Origin: Anaerolineae bacterium
GTDB lineage: Bacteria; Chloroflexota; Anaerolineae; Aggregatilineales; Phototrophicaceae
NCBI GenBank assembly: GCA_025454715.1
Contig: JALONY010000070.1
Span: 1-11,340, forward strand
DNA: 11,340 bases
Reading direction: 5' to 3'
The translations under genes and the position numbers were made by a program. The notes beneath the pieces were generated by a model that was not told the DNA's origin, did no database searches, and saw only the letters and a list, made by a program, of their open reading frames with translations. Below, one piece after another: positions 7,342 through 11,340 of this stretch. How positions within the stretch are numbered: position 1 is the stretch's first letter; each line of letters opens with the position of its first letter.

Positions 7342-7365
7342 ACGCTCCGACCGCACCACCCCCAC

Positions 7366-7379
7366 GGAGGATTTGAGGA
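7366..7379 (+). promoter_or_regulatory. Ribosome binding region for the giant receptor gene
   Basis: The 41-bp gap holds GGAGGA at 7366-7371 (11 nt before ATG 7383) and a second purine run, GAGGA, at 7375-7379 (3 nt before it). Neither spacing is ideal, but together they support ATG 7383 as the original start. No promoter or hairpin is evident in the gap. Confidence 0.55.
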
Positions 7380-7382
7380 TTT

Positions 7383-7649
7383 ATGACCGCGACATTCAAG
7401 CGCATCGACGCCAATAAAAACACCCCGACGCGCCGCACGCTGCAAGGGCGCATCCGCCTGCGCTTGCTGCCGATTTTCGGCCTGTTGTTGCTTCTGGCAG
7501 CCACCCCCTCGGTGCTGTTGCCCCAAATCCGTGAGCGTGAACAACTCAGCATCCAGCGCGTCGATGTCAGCTCCGGTCTGGGGCGAGGTGGTCAACGCCA
7601 GCGGCCAAGTCACCCTCAGCACCAGCTTCCGCCTGCGGACGGTCGATGA
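7383..7649 (+). pseudogene. N-terminal fragment (first membrane helix) of the giant receptor, out of frame with its body
   Basis: From ATG 7383 the frame gives a basic N-terminus (MTATFKRIDANKNTPTRRT...), a membrane helix at about residues 30-50 (LLPIFGLLLLLAATPSVLL) and a helix start (QIREREQLSIQRVDV). It then turns into Gly/Arg/Gln/Pro-rich nonsense and stops at 7647-7649. The sensible protein continues in the next frame from about 7570. This N-terminus is what the downstream Cache domain needs in order to be exported, so it belongs to the same gene. Only the part to about 7566-7578 is real sequence; the rest is out-of-frame translation. Alternative: a separate 88-residue membrane peptide, which I consider unlikely. 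Confidence 0.75.
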
Positions 7650-10600
7650 GCAAGACGAGGCGTTTTTCGCCCTGCTGGCCAACCAAATCGACAGCGGTGC
7701 CCGCCTGAGCGCGGCCAACTTTGCCGGGGGCTATTTGCGGGTGTACGTGCCCGTCCCCAGCCGGTCGGGTCAGGATCTGGGCGGCATCCTCGCCCTCGAT
7801 GTCAACCTGCTGGCCTTCAACGGCCCGCTGGCGCAGGTGTCCGACAGCGTCTCGAACCTGTATTCGCCCGAACGCGCCGCCCTGTTGGTCAACAGCCGCG
7901 GCCAACAAATCGCCTCGTCCGACATCGACCGCGATTTTGACGCGGTGCGCCAATTCTTGGGGCAGACCCCGGGCGTCTTGACCAACGTGGCGCTCGGCTC
8001 GCTCCAGCTCTCCACCCTCGACATCGCGCCCTACACCGGCACCGACCTGCCGTGGCGCCTCGTCCTCATCGACGATTTCAACGTCCAACTGGCCGACGCC
8101 AACGCGCTATCGGTCACCTTGCTGTTCGTGGTGTTGGTGTTCGGTGCCCTGTTGCTGACGGTGCTCGACCGCGTGCTGTTCGCCTCGTTGCGCCCGCTGG
8201 AGAGCGCGGTCAGCGCGGCGGCCAACCGCCTCGTGACCAGTGAGGTGCCGCGGGTGCGCCTCGCCCAGACCGACACGTCCGAAATTTTGTTGGCCGACGG
8301 CGCAGGTTCCAGCGACGCCCAAGTCGAGTCGCTGATGGGCGCCATCGACGTGGCCACCCAGCGCATCGCCGGGCTGGCCAATGAGCTGGACGCCCAAACC
8401 CGCCGCCGCGCCCGCGACATCGAAGTCGCCTCGCGCATCGGGCGCGCCACCGCCCAATTGGTCGAAATCGACCCGCTGGTCAACCGCGCCATCCAGTTCA
8501 TCGTGGCCGAGCTAGAGGTGTATCACGCCCAAGTGTTCTTGCTGGACGACCTCGGCATCAACGCCATCTTGTCGTACAGCTACGGTGAGCCCGGGCGCAA
8601 GCTACTCGAGGCCGGTCACCGCCTGCGCGTCGGCTCCGAGACGGTGGTCGGGCGCGCCAGCGGCTCGGCGCGCACCATCGTCGTCAACGACACCCGCGAC
8701 CCGCAAGCCCGCCACGGCTTCAACGCCCTGCTGCCCGAGACCCGCGCCGAGCTGGCCTTGCCGCTCATCGTGGGCGATCAGGTCATCGGCGTGCTGGACA
8801 TCCAAAGCGCCAAGGCCGGTTTCTTCATCGACGAAGACCTCGCGGTTTACGAGCTGCTGGCCGACCAATTGGCGGTCGCCATCAACAAGGCGCGCCTGTT
8901 GCGCCAGTCCGATGAGCGCATCGCCCAAGTCGAGGCGTTCAACCGCCAGATGACCGCCCGTGCGTGGGAAGAGTTCGAAGACCCCGCCAGCAACCAAATG
9001 GCCTACACCTATAACCTGACCGAGGTCAAGCCGGTCACCCAGCCCCGCAGCGGCCTGACCAGCCAACGCAGCCTCAACATGCCCATCAACGTGCGTGGCG
9101 AGGTCATCGGTGAAATCAGCGCCGAGCTGGCGCCCGACGAGGCCATGACCGAGAACCAGCGCAACCTGATGCGCGCCGTGGCCGAGCGCGTCTCGCTGGC
9201 CATCGAAAACGCCCGCCTGTTCACCGAGTCGCGCACCGCCCTGTCCGAGACGCAAACGCTGTACCGCCTCTCGCGGATGCTCAACGAGGCCAACACCCTC
9301 GAGGGCATCCTGACGGCGGTCAACGTGGTGGTGATGCCCAACAGCCACCGCGCCCTGATGTGGCTGTTCAACGAGCCGGTGCGCGACGAGGCGCTCCCGG
9401 GTGACGCGGTACTGCGCGCCGACTACATCAACCCGTCACGTGTCGCCAACCCGCAACAAACCGTGTCGCTGGTCGGCATCGAGTACGATTTCTCGGCCTT
9501 CCCGTTCTTGCACCGCTTCGACTTCTCCAGCGTGGCCGTGCTGGAGGATACCGCCACCGACCTGCGGCTCGACCCCTCGACCCGCGCCTTGCTGACCAAC
9601 ATCGGCATCGCGGCGGCGGTGTTCGTCCCGCTGGTCATCCGCGATGAGTGGCTGGGGATGGCGCTGTTCGGCTTCGCGCAGCCCTACGCCTTCCCCCAAG
9701 TCGAGAGCCGCGTCTTCCAACCGCTCATCAACCCGCTCTCGATTGCGGCCAACAACCGCTTGCTGGTCGAGCGTAACGAGCAATTCAGCGCCCGCACCGC
9801 CATCCTCTACAACGCCAGCCGCGCCATCAACAGCGCCACCAGCCACGCCGACCTCGTCGCCGCCGCCATCAACACCACCGACAGCACCGAGATGACCTTC
9901 AGCCTCGCCTTGCTGGACGGTGAGCCGGACGAAGCCGGTTGGCCGGGCTACCAGCGCGTGGTGGGCTATAGCGAAAACTACGCGGTGCAAACCCTCAACT
10001 TCCGCCACCGCATCCGCGTCGCCGCCCAGTCGCCCTTGCGCCAGCGCAACCCCGAAATCATCACCGACGCCACCGGTGCCCAAGCCGACGTGGCCATGCG
10101 CCTGCCGTGGTTGCCCAACGCCCACAACGTGCGCTTCATGGCGGTCTACCCGCTCTTCAGCGGCGCGGTGCCGATCGCGTTGCTCTACATCAGCTCGGGC
10201 GTGCCGCGCCAAATCAGCGAGGACGAGGACTCGATTTACCGCGCCATCACCGGCCAGATGTCCACCCAGCTCCAAAACCGGCAACTGCTGGAGCAGACCG
10301 CCGAGGCGCTGGAAGAAACCCGCCTGCTCTATATCGCCACCCGCGCCATCACCAGCGCCCAGACCCAAGACGCGGTCTTCTTCGCCGCCGCCGACCACAT
10401 GGCGCGCCCCGCGCTGGCCGCCTCCGCCGAGGGCACGCCCATCGACCTGCGGATCATGATTTGGCTGGCGCGCCCCGACCCCGCCGCCAACCCCGACCTG
10501 CTGGAGATGGCCTACGAGTTCTCCAACACCCAACAGCCCTCGCGCATCCTCGATGACGGGCAACGCCTGTTCTGGACGGGCGACGAATTGCCGCTTTGGC

Positions 10601-11340
10601 GGGCGTTGGGCAACCAATCCAGCGTCGTCCTCAACGTCACCGACGCCATCGACCCCAGCACCCCGCAGGGCGTGGTCGCCAACCAACTGCACGCCAACGG
10701 TGCCGCCGCCGCCCTGATCGCCGCGGTCGCCTCTCGCGATTATTGGTTCGGCGCGGTCGTCGTCCACACCGACCGCCCCGAGTTGCTGACGGAGCGCTAC
10801 GCCAACTTCGTGCAGGCCACCGCCGGTCAGCTCGCGCTGGCGCTCGAAAACAAATTGCTGCTCGACCAATCGGAAGCGTCGGCCAACGAAAACGTGGCGC
10901 TCTACCGCACCTCGCGGGCACTGGCCAACGTCAACAACGTGCGCGACGTGCTGCGCGTGCTGCGCGACACGGTCGCCAATTTCGACATCCACCACATCTT
11001 CATCGCCGACCTCGAGACCAACCGCTGGGACTCGGCAGGGGCGACCATCCGCGTGGTGGCCGAGTGGACAGCCGACGGCCAACCGCTGGTGATGGACGCC
11101 ATCATGTCGGAGAACGAGATGCCCGCGTGGCCGTTGCTGGCCAGCCCCGACGTGCTGATGATGGGCGACCGCGAGAGCGAAGAAGCCCAAGCCGTGCTGG
11201 CCGCCATGGGTGCCGACTCGCTGGCGCTGAGCGTGCTGGACGCCCGCGCTTTGGTGGTGTTGCCCCTGCGCGTGCAAGACCGTATCCTCGGCGTGGCGTG
11301 GGTCTCCAGCGCCCAGCCCATCACCTTTACCGACCGCAAC
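7564..11340 (+). CDS. Giant Cache/HAMP/multi-GAF receptor, body of the frame-shifted gene (3' partial)
   Basis: The frame with codons at 7564 + 3n is open to the right edge, 1259 codons without a stop. ATG 7564 has no ribosome site, so it is a nominal boundary; the true start is probably ATG 7383 in another frame. Domains in order: remainder of an extracytoplasmic Cache domain (7573-8090; YLRVYVPV, GGILALDVNLLAF, LPWRLVLIDD); membrane helix (about 8104-8175); HAMP-like and signalling helices (8185-8415); GAF with the TGEAG-like SYGEPG, GHRLRVGSETVVGRA and LLPETRAELALPL (8419-8910); degenerate GAF with RAW (8935-9230); then four further, more diverged GAF modules (about 9256-9770, 9793-10300, 10324-10870, 10891 to the edge). 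Each later module starts with a helix like LYRLSRMLNEANT and ends with a LALALENKLL-type helix. No output domain has appeared by the edge. A kinase or another effector may follow. Confidence 0.88.
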   Translation, partial: MSAPVWGEVVNASGQVTLSTSFRLRTVDEQDEAFFALLANQIDSGARLSAANFAGGYLRVYVPVPSRSGQDLGGILALDVNLLAFNGPLAQVSDSVSNLYSPERAALLVNSRGQQIASSDIDRDFDAVRQFLGQTPGVLTNVALGSLQLSTLDIAPYTGTDLPWRLVLIDDFNVQLADANALSVTLLFVVLVFGALLLTVLDRVLFASLRPLESAVSAAANRLVTSEVPRVRLAQTDTSEILLADGAGSSDAQVESLMGAIDVATQRIAGLANELDAQTRRRARDIEVASRIGRATAQLVEIDPLVNRAIQFIVAELEVYHAQVFLLDDLGINAILSYSYGEPGRKLLEAGHRLRVGSETVVGRASGSARTIVVNDTRDPQARHGFNALLPETRAELALPLIVGDQVIGVLDIQSAKAGFFIDEDLAVYELLADQLAVAINKARLLRQSDERIAQVEAFNRQMTARAWEEFEDPASNQMAYTYNLTEVKPVTQPRSGLTSQRSLNMPINVRGEVIGEISAELAPDEAMTENQRNLMRAVAERVSLAIENARLFTESRTALSETQTLYRLSRMLNEANTLEGILTAVNVVVMPNSHRALMWLFNEPVRDEALPGDAVLRADYINPSRVANPQQTVSLVGIEYDFSAFPFLHRFDFSSVAVLEDTATDLRLDPSTRALLTNIGIAAAVFVPLVIRDEWLGMALFGFAQPYAFPQVESRVFQPLINPLSIAANNRLLVERNEQFSARTAILYNASRAINSATSHADLVAAAINTTDSTEMTFSLALLDGEPDEAGWPGYQRVVGYSENYAVQTLNFRHRIRVAAQSPLRQRNPEIITDATGAQADVAMRLPWLPNAHNVRFMAVYPLFSGAVPIALLYISSGVPRQISEDEDSIYRAITGQMSTQLQNRQLLEQTAEALEETRLLYIATRAITSAQTQDAVFFAAADHMARPALAASAEGTPIDLRIMIWLARPDPAANPDLLEMAYEFSNTQQPSRILDDGQRLFWTGDELPLWRALGNQSSVVLNVTDAIDPSTPQGVVANQLHANGAAAALIAAVASRDYWFGAVVVHTDRPELLTERYANFVQATAGQLALALENKLLLDQSEASANENVALYRTSRALANVNNVRDVLRVLRDTVANFDIHHIFIADLETNRWDSAGATIRVVAEWTADGQPLVMDAIMSENEMPAWPLLASPDVLMMGDRESEEAQAVLAAMGADSLALSVLDARALVVLPLRVQDRILGVAWVSSAQPITFTDRN

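Noticed and set aside
7504..7508. Single-base error in the C run (CCCCC) as the cause of the frame break
   Set aside because: Switching frame there would replace the plausible helix SVLLPQIREREQLSIQRVDV with a Cys-rich, then Ser/Asn-rich stretch. The original frame reads sensibly to about 7566, so the break is later.
7383..7649. Programmed ribosomal frameshift joining the two parts of the giant receptor
   Set aside because: No slippery heptamer, stop-adjacent shift codon or clear stimulatory hairpin is visible at 7560-7582, and the missing Cache helix points to a deletion instead.
8585..10556. Short + strand frames inside the giant receptor (8585-8953, 9401-9595, 9644-9895, 9920-10459, 10107-10556)
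   Set aside because: They sit in the other two phases of a frame that gives continuous GAF-like protein. Their own translations are Pro/Ser/Arg/Thr-rich and have no start context.
1..11340. CRISPR array, tRNA/rRNA, insertion sequence or transposase
   Set aside because: The only tandem repeat is the two-copy 70-bp unit inside coding sequence. No spacer pattern, no cloverleaf-like stretch and no transposase or inverted terminal repeats were seen.

Overview
This window is a densely packed, one-directional stretch of GC-rich bacterial DNA (roughly two-thirds G+C by eye). All supportable genes are on the + strand. It encodes a signal-transduction island: a single-domain response regulator followed by five GAF-domain sensory proteins, four of them membrane-anchored. 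The GAF style (TGEAG...GHRL...SVIGRV...NDT...LLPxTRAELALP...IGALDVQS, followed by a degenerate second GAF carrying an Ala-Trp signature) is what I associate with Chloroflexota, especially Anaerolineae-type genomes. That assignment rests on recalled family style and no phylogenetic marker is present.

Layout: (1) 1-385, the Pro/Ala-rich C-terminal tail of an upstream gene, disrupted at its end by a perfect 70-bp tandem duplication (269-408). (2) 425-850, a stand-alone REC response regulator. (3) 886-1629, a small soluble GAF protein. (4) 1666-3318 and (5) 3335-5050, two paralogous proteins with six membrane helices and GAF domains. (6) 5047-7341, a Cache-type receptor with two membrane helices, a HAMP-like linker and GAF domains. 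(7) 7383 to the right edge, a giant Cache/HAMP/multi-GAF receptor. Its first helix is out of frame with the rest, and its open frame (7564-11340, at least 1259 codons, running off the window) contains at least six GAF-like modules.

Spacing is operon-like: intergenic gaps are 16 to 41 bp, there is a TGATG junction at 423-427 (the ancestral stop of the upstream gene overlapping the regulator start) and an ATGA overlap at 5047-5050. There is no gap near 300 bp and I see no internal promoter or terminator. The promoter probably lies upstream of the window.

Working model (inference): the sensors perceive extracellular (Cache), membrane (6TM) and cytoplasmic (GAF) cues and pass them to a kinase that phosphorylates the REC protein. 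No HisKA/HATPase, GGDEF/EAL, HD-GYP, adenylate cyclase or methyl-accepting domain is visible in any complete gene here. The output enzyme is therefore outside the window, most likely in the truncated upstream gene or beyond the right edge. Four consecutive proteins also end in the same roughly 40-residue segment resembling the start of a GAF domain that is never completed, a possible shared docking or dimerisation element.

Two frame-breaking lesions sit in this one locus (the 70-bp duplication and a deletion-like break near 7566-7578). They are either real decay/phase variation or assembly errors, and should be checked against reads.
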